Shown here piece by piece: positions 1-8,613 of a DNA stretch of 64,000 nucleotides. Positions within the stretch are counted from its first letter, which is position 1, and each line of letters begins with the position of its first letter. The position numbers and the translations under genes were made by a program. The notes below the pieces were generated by a model. That model was not told the origin of the DNA. It searched no databases and saw nothing but the letters and a program-made list of their open reading frames with translations. Source of the DNA: Chitinophaga filiformis (GTDB lineage Bacteria > Bacteroidota > Bacteroidia > Chitinophagales > Chitinophagaceae); NCBI RefSeq assembly GCF_023100805.1, contig NZ_CP095855.1, positions 4,195,001 to 4,259,000 on the forward strand. The letters are read 5' to 3'.

Positions 1-330
1 ATTTACAAATTGCCATTTGACAGGCTGCCGGCAGTAAAGGCACAAAAGCAACTTGCAGGTACAAATGCACCGGTATTGAAAGAGGGTACATTTGTATTGG
101 ACAAGCCCGGAGATACATACCTGGACATGAGCAACTGGGGTAAAGGCGCTGTATGGATCAATGGACATCATCTCGGCAGATACTGGGAAGTAGGTCCGCA
201 GCAGACGATATATGTTCCGGCGGAATGGCTCCGTAAAGGCACAAACAATATTGCTGTGATGGAATTGATCAAGCCGGAAATGAACAAATTATCGGGAATT
301 ACACATCCGGTACTGGATGTGCTGAAATAA
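1..330 (+). CDS. GH35 beta-galactosidase, C-terminal fragment (5' end outside window)
   Basis: This is the last ~110 residues of a glycoside hydrolase family 35 beta-galactosidase. The frame is open to the left edge, so the gene starts before the window and the TTG at 10 is not a real start. The visible part is the C-terminal jelly-roll (galactose-binding-like) domain. The family-typical stretch NWGKGAVWINGHHLGRYW, followed by a GPQQT-YVPAEWL segment, is the standard ending of these enzymes. Catalytic residues lie in the missing N-terminal TIM barrel, so activity cannot be judged. The enzyme would release beta-linked galactose from glycans, usually after export. It has no evident link to the metal genes downstream, which begin about 600 bp later after a hairpin. 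Confidence 0.9.
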   Translation: MYKLPFDRLPAVKAQKQLAGTNAPVLKEGTFVLDKPGDTYLDMSNWGKGAVWINGHHLGRYWEVGPQQTIYVPAEWLRKGTNNIAVMELIKPEMNKLSGITHPVLDVLK

Positions 331-476
331 AATTAAAACAAGAAGAAGATTGTCACGTGAAGGGACTTAATAACAGGGGGGAATATAGAACAGTGGACTG
401 GTTTTTTTTATGTGTATCAGCAGACTTTTAATAGCGATAGCTATTTAATTTATTGGATTTTACGTGGAAACGACCG

Positions 477-496
477 GGGCTTCATTTTTGAAGCCC
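477..496 (+). terminator. Short hairpin downstream of GH35 gene, possible terminator
   Basis: A perfect 8-bp inverted repeat (GGGCTTCA / TGAAGCCC) with a TTTT loop is followed by TTCGTGTTTTATAA, a weak T-rich tail. It lies 147 bp after the GH35 stop and would be a plausible factor-independent terminator. It argues that the small gene at 632 starts after it and not at the in-frame ATG at 464. The rest of 331-631 shows no gene. Confidence 0.4.
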
Positions 497-631
497 TTCG
501 TGTTTTATAAAGGCAGCAGGAACAGCGGCGTTGCCCCGTCGTTTTGGGGCATTAGGGCTAAGAATAGGTTTTTGCCCGTATTTACAGTATCTTGTACCAC
601 ATTCCACACTATAACTCCCAAAAACAGCGAT

Positions 632-841
632 ATGTCAAAATACAAAGACGTTGAAGTAACCGTTACTAAAAAGCATCCGGAAACCGGCGAACCCGCTTCC
701 TCAGGTCATTCTTTCATTGTCGGAGTACTGGGGAAAAAGAAAGGTTTTTACGAAATAGAGACCGAGCAATTGAACAGGCTGAAAAATGAAGACCTGCAGA
801 TAGCATTATTTAAGCTGATACATCCCCAGACACATCACTAG
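632..841 (+). CDS. Small hypothetical protein, 69 aa
   Basis: I do not recognise a family. The protein starts MSKYKDVEVTVTKKHPETGE and is small, charged and soluble-looking, with no signal peptide or membrane segment. I chose the ATG at 632 over the in-frame ATG at 464 because the upstream 56 codons read like translated non-coding DNA (they contain the 477-496 hairpin) and the composition changes sharply at MSKYK. The C-terminus ends in HPQTHH. It stands alone between the GH35 gene and the metal locus, with ~115 bp to the next gene. No function can be inferred. Confidence 0.55.
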   Translation: MSKYKDVEVTVTKKHPETGEPASSGHSFIVGVLGKKKGFYEIETEQLNRLKNEDLQIALFKLIHPQTHH

Positions 842-957
842 ATGGGGGGCCTCTTAATTAAGACCTGACCATAATATCTCGTTTTTTAATAATAATATAA
901 ACCCCGGCGAAAATTATATAACAAATTCTCGGGGATTACGGCTATTTTTGCCCTTGG

Positions 958-1356
958 ATGAAGAAGCTATTTACACTCATACTGGCCATTCTTTACATGG
1001 GGTCGTCTACCGGCGCTACCTTCCACATGCATTATTGCATGGGAAAACTGGTAGAAGTGAAACTGTGGCATAAAGAAGGGCAGAAGTGCAGTAAATGCGG
1101 TGCTGAACCTACATCCGCATGTGCTAAGAAGTGCTGTAAGGACGAGCATAAAACAGTAAAACTGGAAAAAGACCAGAAAGCTGTTGAAAACATCTTCTCT
1201 GTTATCCAGGCGCCTGCTATTGCCAGCCCGCTTACCTATGCAGAGCAGCCGGAAACGCATGTAGTTTCCCTGCTGGAAGAATTCCCGGTCAGCAACGCGC
1301 CGCCGCGAAGCAACAAAGTACATACACATATATTGAACTGCACATTCCGCATCTGA
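958..1356 (+). CDS. HYC_CC_PP family protein (metal-locus small secreted protein)
   Basis: This is a 132-residue protein with a short N-terminal hydrophobic signal (MKKLFTLILAILYMGSSTGA). It carries the three landmarks that name the Bacteroidota HYC_CC_PP family: HMHYCMG near residue 24, KKCCKDEHK near 57, and NAPP near the C-terminus. Additional CSKC and single Cys residues give it a metal-binding look. Such proteins are commonly encoded beside CusA/CzcA-type efflux systems, and here the gene is ~190 bp upstream of the pump. A role as a periplasmic or envelope metal-binding or sensing factor is inferred from context, since the family has no established activity that I know of. Confidence 0.8.
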   Translation: MKKLFTLILAILYMGSSTGATFHMHYCMGKLVEVKLWHKEGQKCSKCGAEPTSACAKKCCKDEHKTVKLEKDQKAVENIFSVIQAPAIASPLTYAEQPETHVVSLLEEFPVSNAPPRSNKVHTHILNCTFRI

Positions 1357-1546
1357 TACCCCATCGGGCGTACAATTCTTATCTCCTTATTCGTACGCCA
1401 TCATCTCCACTATTAATTATCTGATCATCAGGCGTATTGCCAGGCTGTTATCATGCCTTGCATTAACATCTGTCAGATAAACGTTCTTATTAATTGATTG
1501 TCAGCGTATGCCCTTATCCTGCGCATATGCTTCGAAAAGCACCTGT

Positions 1547-2836
1547 ATGGTACATAGAATAATCGAATGGTCTTTACGCAACCGTTTCATCGTGTTATTG
1601 ATGGCAGCGGGCATATTTGCCTGGGGGATCTTTGCTGTTAAAAAGAACCCGATAGATGCCATCCCCGATCTCTCGGAAAACCAGGTGATTGTATTTACGG
1701 AATGGATGGGTCGTGGCCCTCAGCTCATAGAAGACCAGGTTACTTATCCGCTGGTTACAAACCTGCAGGGATTGCCGCGTATCAAATACGTTCGCGGTAC
1801 TTCCATGTTTGGTATGAGCTTTATCTACGTGATATTCAACGATGATGTCGATATCTACTGGGCGAGGGAAAGAGTGCTGGAAAGACTAAGTACCGTTACC
1901 CGCACCCTGCCCAATGGTGTAACGCCACAGCTGGGTCCCGACGGTACCGGCGTCGGGCATATACTATGGTATACACTTGACGCGCCTGATATGGACCTCG
2001 GAGAACAGCGCGCGTTGCAGGACTGGTATGTGAAATTCGCTTTGCAGAACGTTGAGGGCGTTAGTGAGATCGCTTCTTTCGGTGGATTCCAGAAACAATA
2101 CCAGATCACGGTAGATCCTAATAAACTGTTATACTACCGCTTGTCGGTAGCAGATGTGATCAACGCCGTGCGCACGAACAACAATGAATCGGGCGGTCGT
2201 AAGTTTGAACTAAGTGATATTGGCTACATCATCAAAACATCCGGCTATTTAAAATCGGTAGCTGAAATAGAGAATATTCCTGTCAAAACCCAGAACAGCA
2301 TTCCCATCAGGGTAGCAGACGTAGCGGCAGTACAGATGACAGGCGAAACACGCCTGGGCATATTCGATCAGGATGGCCAGGGTGAACGTGTTGGTGGTAT
2401 TGTCGTAATGCGCTACGGGGAGAATGCCGACGCTGTTATCGATAAGGTAAAAGAGAAAATGAAGGAAGTAGCCAAAGGCTTTCCCCAGGGTGTAAAGTTC
2501 GACATCGTATACGACAGGGGCGCCCTGATAAAGGAATCAGTAGATTCTATCAAACGAACACTCATCGAAGAAATGATCGTAGTATCGGTAGTGGTGATCA
2601 TCTTCCTTTTCCACTGGCGCAGCGCACTAAGCATCATCATACAGATTCCCATTACACTGGCAGCCAGTTTCATCCTGCTGAATGCCTTCGGTATTTCTTC
2701 CAATATCATGTCACTGACAGGCATAGCCCTGGCTATCGGGGTGATAGTGGACAATGGGATCATTATGAGTGAGAACGCTTACAAACACCTGGCTGAGAGA
2801 TACGCAGGGTGGCAGGAACAACAAAAAAGTAAATAA
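1547..2836 (+). CDS. cusA: CusA/CzcA-family heavy-metal RND pump, N-terminal half (split gene)
   Basis: This is the N-terminal ~429 residues of a proton-driven inner-membrane metal efflux pump. The start MVHRIIEWSLRNRF at 1547 matches the usual start of the family, and the in-frame ATG at 1508 would add an atypical 13-residue leader. Visible are TM1, the first porter domain, TM2-TM3 and the TM4 segment GIALAIGVIVDNGIIMSEN with the conserved proton-relay Asp. The frame ends at TAA 2834-2836, in the variable cytoplasmic loop after TM4, where an intact CusA would continue. The remainder is in another frame from 2838. The stop lies 7 bases after a run of six A. Skipping one base at the run joins the two halves into a full-length pump. 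It is therefore either a frameshifted gene, a homopolymer artefact, a recoded gene or a functional two-piece pump. Confidence 0.85.
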   Translation: MVHRIIEWSLRNRFIVLLMAAGIFAWGIFAVKKNPIDAIPDLSENQVIVFTEWMGRGPQLIEDQVTYPLVTNLQGLPRIKYVRGTSMFGMSFIYVIFNDDVDIYWARERVLERLSTVTRTLPNGVTPQLGPDGTGVGHILWYTLDAPDMDLGEQRALQDWYVKFALQNVEGVSEIASFGGFQKQYQITVDPNKLLYYRLSVADVINAVRTNNNESGGRKFELSDIGYIIKTSGYLKSVAEIENIPVKTQNSIPIRVADVAAVQMTGETRLGIFDQDGQGERVGGIVVMRYGENADAVIDKVKEKMKEVAKGFPQGVKFDIVYDRGALIKESVDSIKRTLIEEMIVVSVVVIIFLFHWRSALSIIIQIPITLAASFILLNAFGISSNIMSLTGIALAIGVIVDNGIIMSENAYKHLAERYAGWQEQQKSK

Positions 2837-2837
2837 C

Positions 2838-4772
2838 ATGAACTGGCTCAAAAATAAATTGAAAAGACCACCGGAATGGATCACGGAGGAAGAACGCTTA
2901 AAGGTGATCGAACAGTCGAGCAAACAGGTGTCGCGCGGGGTGTTCTTTGCCACTATCATCATTATCACTTCCTTCTTACCTGTCTTTATGCTGAGAGGAC
3001 AGGAAGGTAAACTCTTCCATCCGCTGGCATATACAAAGACATTTATCATGATCGTGGATGCACTGCTGGTGATCACACTGGCGCCGGTACTCATCTCTTT
3101 TTTCATGAAGGGGAAATTCCGGCCGGACCATGATAACCCGGTGAACAGGGTATTGGAGCGCGTATATGAGCCCATCATCAATGGGGTATTGAAATGGCGT
3201 AAAACGACGATCGCTGTCAATGTGATCGCGCTCGTGATCACCATCCCCTTATTGAAAAGCCTGGGCAGCGAATTTATGCCTCCGCTGGACGAGCAAAGCA
3301 TTCTCTTTATGCCGGTTACACTGCCTGATATTTCTAATGCCGAAGCGAAACGCATCCTGCAGGTGCAGGATCGGATCATCAGATCCGTACCGGAAGTTGA
3401 CAAGGTATTGGGCAAGGCAGGCCGTGCCAGTACGGCTACCGACAATTCTCCCATCAGTATGATAGAAACCATCATCATGCTGAAGCCGAAATCGCAATGG
3501 CGAAAAGGGAAGACGAAGAAAGACATCATCAATGAACTGGACGCTAAACTGCAGATACCCGGTGTTGTGAACGGATGGACTCAACCCATCATTAACCGTA
3601 TCAATATGCTGGCAACCGGTATCAGGACGGACGTAGGTGTGAAGATATACGGACAGCAGCTGGATTCTATTGCACAGGTATCAGAACGTGTGAAGAGGGC
3701 GCTGGAAGGAACACCGGGTATTATGGACCTGTATGTAGAACCTGTTACCGGTGGAAAATACCTCAGTATTGATGTGAGAAGAGCCGATCTGGCCCGTTAT
3801 GGCCTTAGTGTGGACGATGTAAATCAGACAGTAGAAACAGCCCTGGGAGGTGCTCCTGTGGGCAACACAATAGAAGGCCGGCAGCGGTTTTCGATCAGTG
3901 TACGCCTGGCACAGGATTACCGTAACAGTGTGGAACGCATAAAACGTATTCCCCTGATGTCTCCCGCTATGGGAGAAGTGCCTTTATCGTCTGTAGCAGA
4001 TATAAAGTTCACCGATGGTCCTCCGATGATCACTTCTGAAAATGCCATGCTGCGCGGTGCCGTATTGTTCAATGTACGTGGCCGTGACCTGGGTAGTACA
4101 GTAAAGGAAGCCATTCATAAAATGAGCCAGGCCAAAGGGATATTGCCTGCCGGTTATTACCTGGAATGGAGCGGACAATACGAGAACCTCATCCGCGGGC
4201 AACAGACGCTGATGTGGATCGCACCGATTGTGCTGCTGATCATATTCTTCTCCCTCTATTTCGCTTTCAAGTCACTCAGGGAAGCTTTCCTGAGCCTGAT
4301 CACCGTGCCCTTTGCGTTGATCGGCGGCGCCTATATGATCTATTTCTGGGGCGTGAACCTTTCTGTGGCGGTAGCGGTGGGTTTTATCGCCCTGTTTGGT
4401 ATAGCAGTGGAAACCGGTATCGTGATGGTGATCTACCTCAATGATGCCATGCAGCAACTGGTGAAGGCGAAAGGTAATTCTTCGCAGACCATCACGAAGG
4501 AAGATCTCCGGCAACATGTGATATACGGCGCTGCCAAGCGCCTGCGCCCTAAGCTGATGACAGTATGTGTATCGCTGTTTGGCCTGGTACCTGTATTGTG
4601 GGCTACAGGCGTAGGCACAGATGTGATGAAACCGATCGTGCTGCCGATGATCGGCGGGGTGTTGACCTCTTCCACACATATACTGCTGGTAACACCGCTG
4701 ATCTTCTTAATGTCGAAAGAATATGAATTACGCAAGTACGGAAAATTAGAGATCCATGAAGTACATCACTAA
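2838..4772 (+). CDS. cusA: CusA/CzcA-family heavy-metal RND pump, C-terminal half (split gene)
   Basis: This is the C-terminal ~644 residues of the same RND pump, from TM5 onward. It contains FLPVFMLRGQEGKLFHPLAYTK (family signature after TM5), the second porter region and TM7-TM12. By alignment from memory with E. coli CusA, the proton-relay Glu (GFIALFGIAVETGIVM) and Lys (RLRPKLMTV) are present. Of the three substrate methionines, two positions look retained (NRINMLATG and GPPMITSEN) and the third reads Leu (RYGLSVDD). The ATG at 2838 lies 1 base after the TAA of the N-terminal half, a geometry suited to re-initiation. An upstream in-frame ATG at 2769 overlaps the other half. The gene overlaps the TolC gene by 17 bp, so the operon is otherwise tight. 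Confidence 0.85.
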   Translation: MNWLKNKLKRPPEWITEEERLKVIEQSSKQVSRGVFFATIIIITSFLPVFMLRGQEGKLFHPLAYTKTFIMIVDALLVITLAPVLISFFMKGKFRPDHDNPVNRVLERVYEPIINGVLKWRKTTIAVNVIALVITIPLLKSLGSEFMPPLDEQSILFMPVTLPDISNAEAKRILQVQDRIIRSVPEVDKVLGKAGRASTATDNSPISMIETIIMLKPKSQWRKGKTKKDIINELDAKLQIPGVVNGWTQPIINRINMLATGIRTDVGVKIYGQQLDSIAQVSERVKRALEGTPGIMDLYVEPVTGGKYLSIDVRRADLARYGLSVDDVNQTVETALGGAPVGNTIEGRQRFSISVRLAQDYRNSVERIKRIPLMSPAMGEVPLSSVADIKFTDGPPMITSENAMLRGAVLFNVRGRDLGSTVKEAIHKMSQAKGILPAGYYLEWSGQYENLIRGQQTLMWIAPIVLLIIFFSLYFAFKSLREAFLSLITVPFALIGGAYMIYFWGVNLSVAVAVGFIALFGIAVETGIVMVIYLNDAMQQLVKAKGNSSQTITKEDLRQHVIYGAAKRLRPKLMTVCVSLFGLVPVLWATGVGTDVMKPIVLPMIGGVLTSSTHILLVTPLIFLMSKEYELRKYGKLEIHEVHH

Positions 4773-6009
4773 ATATATTGTATGGATGCTGCTATGCTTC
4801 CCTGTCGGTATATCTGCACAGGTGGCGCCGGTATTAACGCTGGATAGTATCATACAAAGGGTTGACAGGAACAATGTATTGCTGCAATCTTACGGACTAA
4901 AGGCCGAAAGCTATAAATACAGCGCAGACGCTGCCACCGCCTGGATGGCGCCAATGGTAGGATTGGGTACGTTCATGACGCCGTATCCCGGTCAGCAGGT
5001 GATGGATGAAAGAGACAAAGGAAATATTATGCTGCAATTGGAGCAGGATATTCCCAATCCGGCGAAACTGAACGCAAAGAAGCGCTACATCGCTTCGCAG
5101 GGCAATATTGAACTGGCAACAAGAGATATCACCCTGAACGACTTTAAAGCCCGCGCCAAGCTGCTTTATTACAGCTGGCTGATAGCACGGCAGCGTATTG
5201 CAGTGCTGCAGGAAACTGAGAAGATCATGCTGATGATGAAGAAGATTGAAGAGGTCAGGTATCCTTACAATCAGTCCCAGCTAAGCGGTGTATATCGCGC
5301 AACTGCCAAAATTGAAGACAACCGGAACATGATCCGTATGCAGGAAGGTACTATTGCCAAAGCAAGATCCTGGCTCAATAGTCTCATGAATGCACCAGGC
5401 AACGCGGCTTTTGAAATAGATACGACCTATGAACCCCGCTTTGCACCGGCCGCCTCCTACGACACCAGTAGTCTTTCTGCCGTGCGAAAAGACATCGTCA
5501 GGATGGACGCCAGCATTCATTCCATGCAACTGAATATTGAAAGCATGAAACGGGAGAAGAAGCCTGACTTCAGGATACGTTTTGATCATATGTCCCCCCT
5601 CGGAGATATGATGCCGAAAGCTTACAGTGCGATGGGCATGGTGAGCATTCCTATTGCTCCCTGGACTTCAAAGATGTATAGATCCGGTATAAAGGCTATG
5701 CAATACAATGTCCAGGCAATGGAAAAGGAAAGGTCTGCAATGCTGCAGGAAACGCAGGGCATGTTGTACGGTATGCAGTACGAGATACAGACGATGCAGC
5801 AACGTATTGCCACCATGGAACAGAAGGTGATACCTGCTTTGCAGCAAACACTGGATGCCAATTTCCTGAACTACCAGGAAAACAAACTGGCGCTGAGCAA
5901 TGTGATCGATTCCTGGGAAGCGCTCACCATGATGCAGTCCGGCGTACTCGACGAAAAATTAAAACTCTACGAAATGATAGTGGATTATGAGAAACAGCTA
6001 TATCGTTAG
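4756..6009 (+). CDS. TolC-family outer-membrane factor of the metal efflux system (CusC-like)
   Basis: This 417-residue protein has a Sec signal (MKYITKYIVWMLLCFPVGISAQ) and the long alpha-helical repeats of TolC-type outer-membrane channels. It would form the exit duct joining the RND pump and adaptor to the outside. The coding start overlaps the pump gene by 17 bp and the stop overlaps the adaptor gene by 23 bp, so translation is probably coupled. The helices are unusually rich in Met (for example QGMLYGMQYEIQTMQQ near residues 335-355), which fits copper or silver as substrate, although methionine enrichment alone is not proof. No truncation is seen. Confidence 0.85.
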   Translation: MKYITKYIVWMLLCFPVGISAQVAPVLTLDSIIQRVDRNNVLLQSYGLKAESYKYSADAATAWMAPMVGLGTFMTPYPGQQVMDERDKGNIMLQLEQDIPNPAKLNAKKRYIASQGNIELATRDITLNDFKARAKLLYYSWLIARQRIAVLQETEKIMLMMKKIEEVRYPYNQSQLSGVYRATAKIEDNRNMIRMQEGTIAKARSWLNSLMNAPGNAAFEIDTTYEPRFAPAASYDTSSLSAVRKDIVRMDASIHSMQLNIESMKREKKPDFRIRFDHMSPLGDMMPKAYSAMGMVSIPIAPWTSKMYRSGIKAMQYNVQAMEKERSAMLQETQGMLYGMQYEIQTMQQRIATMEQKVIPALQQTLDANFLNYQENKLALSNVIDSWEALTMMQSGVLDEKLKLYEMIVDYEKQLYR

Positions 6010-7300
6010 TATCATATTGGGCATATCTTTTATCCTGTCAGGTATGGCAGCCTGTAAAAATAAGACAGGTAAAGAAACGCATGCCGGTCACAGGCAGCAC
6101 CAGCTGTACACTTGTCCTATGCACCCGCAGATAGTGAAAGATCAACCCGGACAATGCCCCATATGTGGTATGGACCTGGTGCTGAAAGATGCCAACAAAG
6201 AACTGGTTGTCGACAGTAGCATTGCGCGCATGACGAAGCCGGTAAATAAACACATAATTGCCAGTATTCCTGCCATCGTGGCTGAAAGCGGTACGCGGAT
6301 CTATTCTTCTGAAGTGAATGGTGTTATCACTTACGATACCCGGCATCAGACCAGTATTGCCAGTAGGGTAAGCGGGCGCGTGGAAAGGTTATTGATCAAA
6401 TATAATTATCAGCCGGTAAGGAAAGGACAATTGATCATGGAGATCTATTCGCCTGATCTCGCCGCTGCACAAAGGGAACTATTATATGTAGCCCGGACTG
6501 GTCAGGAGATGTTACCCGCTGCCAAACAACGCCTGCAGCTATTGGGCATGCAACCTGCACAGATCGCACAGGTATTGCGATCAGGCAACATACTATATCG
6601 TGTGCCGGTATATAGTAACAGCGACGGATATATCCTGGAAAGATCTGCTCAGCCACAGGTAGCTGCTCCGGCAGCTACAACGAATGCCATTGCCCCGGCT
6701 GGTGATGGTATGGGTGCTATGCAGAGCGGTGGGGCTACACAGGCTGTAGCATCTCCTGTTCCGGCAACTTCACCGGTATTGCTTCGGGAGGGCCAGTATG
6801 TAAATGCCGGTCAGTCTTTGTTCACCATCTATCAGTCTTCCGGGCTGGTGGCAGAGTTTGCTTTTCCGCCGCAGCTGGCCGCCCGGATAAAGAAGGGACA
6901 GAAACTCCTGTTTTACCCCGGTAACGACCTGAAGGCTATGCAGACGGGTAATATTGGCCTTGTAGAGCCGGTGTTCCGTAATGGGCAGAGCTTCACACAG
7001 GCCAGGGTGTACCTGCAGGACAATCATTTGCAGGTGGGGACCTTGCTCACTGCCAATATTCCGCTGATGTATACAGATGGCTGGTGGCTGCCGAAGAAAG
7101 CAGTATGGCGATTGGGCAACAGGGCTGTTGTATTTAAAAAGCAACAGGATGTATATGTACCTGTTGAAATAACAATAGCTGCGGAAACAAAAGACATGAT
7201 ACAGGTAACGACGAATATCGGTGACTGGAAAGTGGCAGCCAACGCAGCTTACCTGGTGGACAGTGAAAGCTTCATAGAAATAAACAAGAACATCCAATAG
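5987..7300 (+). CDS. cusB: CusB-like RND periplasmic adaptor lipoprotein with N-terminal heavy-metal-binding domain (copy 1)
   Basis: This 437-residue membrane-fusion adaptor links the RND pump to the outer-membrane channel. It starts with a lipoprotein signal (lipobox SGMAAC near residue 22). A heavy-metal-binding domain follows, YTCPMHPQI...CPICGMDLV (about residues 41-65), in which Cys, Met and His should capture Cu(I) or Ag(I). The adaptor core follows, with a barrel-sandwich hybrid and hairpin. An Ala/Gly/Pro-rich low-complexity insert (about residues 222-262, QPQVAAPAATTNAIAPAGDG and onward) interrupts the lipoyl/barrel region and is absent from the next gene. The start overlaps the TolC gene by 23 bp. 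A second adaptor gene begins 10 bp after its stop, giving the locus two adaptors for one pump. Confidence 0.87.
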   Translation: MRNSYIVSIILGISFILSGMAACKNKTGKETHAGHRQHQLYTCPMHPQIVKDQPGQCPICGMDLVLKDANKELVVDSSIARMTKPVNKHIIASIPAIVAESGTRIYSSEVNGVITYDTRHQTSIASRVSGRVERLLIKYNYQPVRKGQLIMEIYSPDLAAAQRELLYVARTGQEMLPAAKQRLQLLGMQPAQIAQVLRSGNILYRVPVYSNSDGYILERSAQPQVAAPAATTNAIAPAGDGMGAMQSGGATQAVASPVPATSPVLLREGQYVNAGQSLFTIYQSSGLVAEFAFPPQLAARIKKGQKLLFYPGNDLKAMQTGNIGLVEPVFRNGQSFTQARVYLQDNHLQVGTLLTANIPLMYTDGWWLPKKAVWRLGNRAVVFKKQQDVYVPVEITIAAETKDMIQVTTNIGDWKVAANAAYLVDSESFIEINKNIQ

Positions 7301-7310
7301 CGAGCGATAT

Positions 7311-8519
7311 ATGGAAAGAAAAAGATTCATTAAAACAGTTACAGTCCTTGCACTCATGTCAGCCCTGTTCCTGACGGCCTGTAAGGAAGCCGCTCAGCAG
7401 AAGAAGGCCCAGGTGCAGCAGCAGACGTATACCTGTCCCATGCATCCGCAGATAGTACAGAACAAACCCGGTACCTGCCCTATTTGTGGTATGGACCTGG
7501 TGCTTTTCGATAAAAGTAATAAAGAGGCATCCCTCACACTGGGAGAAAGCCAGATACAGCTCGCCAATATCACCATGATGACCGTTGGCAGTGCTGCTTT
7601 ATCTGACTATAAACAATTGAACGGGCGACTGGCAACTGATCCTGAACAAACAGCCGTGATCTCCAGCAGGGTGCAGGGACGTATAGAGAGCCTGTTCATA
7701 AAAGAAACCGGTGTGAAAGTTACTAAAGGGCAGCCCTTATACCGGATCTACTCCGAACAACTGGCATCGCTCCAACAGGAATACCTGCTGGCAGCCGCAC
7801 AGGCAAAACATTTCCCGGACGATGCCCGCTTTCAGCAGATAGAAAAGGCGGCAAGACAAAAGCTGGTGCTATATGATCAGTCAGACCGCCAGATCAATCA
7901 GTTGCTGCAGGCTGGTAAAGCAGATCCTTATGTAACCTATCCTGCCAGTGTAAGCGGAGTGGTGGCGGAACTATCTGTGTCGGAAGGGCAGTATGTATCG
8001 GAAGGCAGCGCTGTAATGCGGCTGGAAGGATACAATCAGTTATGGGTAGAGGCAGATGTTTATCCCGCAGAAGCAGCGGCTGTTCGTGTGGGGCAATCGG
8101 TAAAGGTAGTTGTAGCCGGTTGGGAAAACGAGCCTCAAACCATGACTATCGCGTTCATCAACCCCGTGTTACAGAGTGGTAGTCAGCTGATGCAGATCAG
8201 GGGAACGGTAGCTAATCCCGACAGCCGCTGGCAACCCGGGTTACAGGCGAATATCGTCCTTCCGGTAAAAAGCAGTGACGCGGCATTAAGCCTGCCTGTA
8301 AATGCCGTGATCAGGGATGGTAAAGGCGCACATGTCTGGATTGAAACCGCGAGGGGAAAGTTTGAGCCCCGTAAGGTGGAAACAGGCATGGAGAACTTTG
8401 ATGTGGTAGAGATCACCGGCGGACTGGAAGACGGAGATAAAGTAGTAGTCTCGGGCGCTTATCTCCTGTATTCAGAGTTTGTGCTGAAGAAAGGAGCAAA
8501 CCCGCTGGCGGGTTTGTAG
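7311..8519 (+). CDS. cusB: CusB-like RND periplasmic adaptor lipoprotein with N-terminal heavy-metal-binding domain (copy 2)
   Basis: This is a second adaptor of 402 residues, with lipobox LTAC near residue 24 and a heavy-metal-binding domain (YTCPMHPQI...CPICGMDLV, about residues 43-67) nearly identical to that of the preceding gene. The rest of the adaptor has diverged and lacks the low-complexity insert. It has the usual order of alpha-hairpin (LASLQQEYLLAAAQAKHF region), lipoyl-like, beta-barrel and membrane-proximal domains. Tandem adaptors could form a mixed hexamer, as in a few RND systems that use two adaptor types, or serve different pumps. Its last codons form a perfect hairpin (8497-8516). 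Confidence 0.87.
   Translation: MERKRFIKTVTVLALMSALFLTACKEAAQQKKAQVQQQTYTCPMHPQIVQNKPGTCPICGMDLVLFDKSNKEASLTLGESQIQLANITMMTVGSAALSDYKQLNGRLATDPEQTAVISSRVQGRIESLFIKETGVKVTKGQPLYRIYSEQLASLQQEYLLAAAQAKHFPDDARFQQIEKAARQKLVLYDQSDRQINQLLQAGKADPYVTYPASVSGVVAELSVSEGQYVSEGSAVMRLEGYNQLWVEADVYPAEAAAVRVGQSVKVVVAGWENEPQTMTIAFINPVLQSGSQLMQIRGTVANPDSRWQPGLQANIVLPVKSSDAALSLPVNAVIRDGKGAHVWIETARGKFEPRKVETGMENFDVVEITGGLEDGDKVVVSGAYLLYSEFVLKKGANPLAGL
8497..8516 (+). repeat. Perfect hairpin over the 3' end of the second adaptor gene
   Basis: CAAACCCGC and GCGGGTTTG form a 9-bp perfect inverted repeat with a 2-nt centre, directly before the TAG stop of the second adaptor gene. No U-tract follows, so it is not a classical terminator. 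It could act as an RNA-processing or stability element separating the efflux genes from the DUF3347 and ATPase genes. This role is inference. Confidence 0.45.
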
Positions 8520-8613
8520 CACCTGTGTTCAGTACCCGGCGGAATATGTCCGGAGATCTGTAAAAAAACAATATTAAACAACAACATTAATCCATTCAAT
8601 TAAATCAACACTA

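Noticed and set aside
464..631. Upstream extension of the 69-residue protein from ATG 464
   Set aside because: The extra 56 codons have non-protein-like composition and contain a hairpin; the start at 632 is more plausible.
943..950. TATTTTTG as a -7 promoter box for the HYC_CC_PP gene
   Set aside because: It matches TAnnTTTG exactly, but there is no TTTG/TTG at the expected upstream distance and it would leave almost no leader.
1508..1546. Earlier start of the CusA N-terminal half
   Set aside because: The leader is atypical, while MVHRIIEWSLRNRF at 1547 matches the family start.
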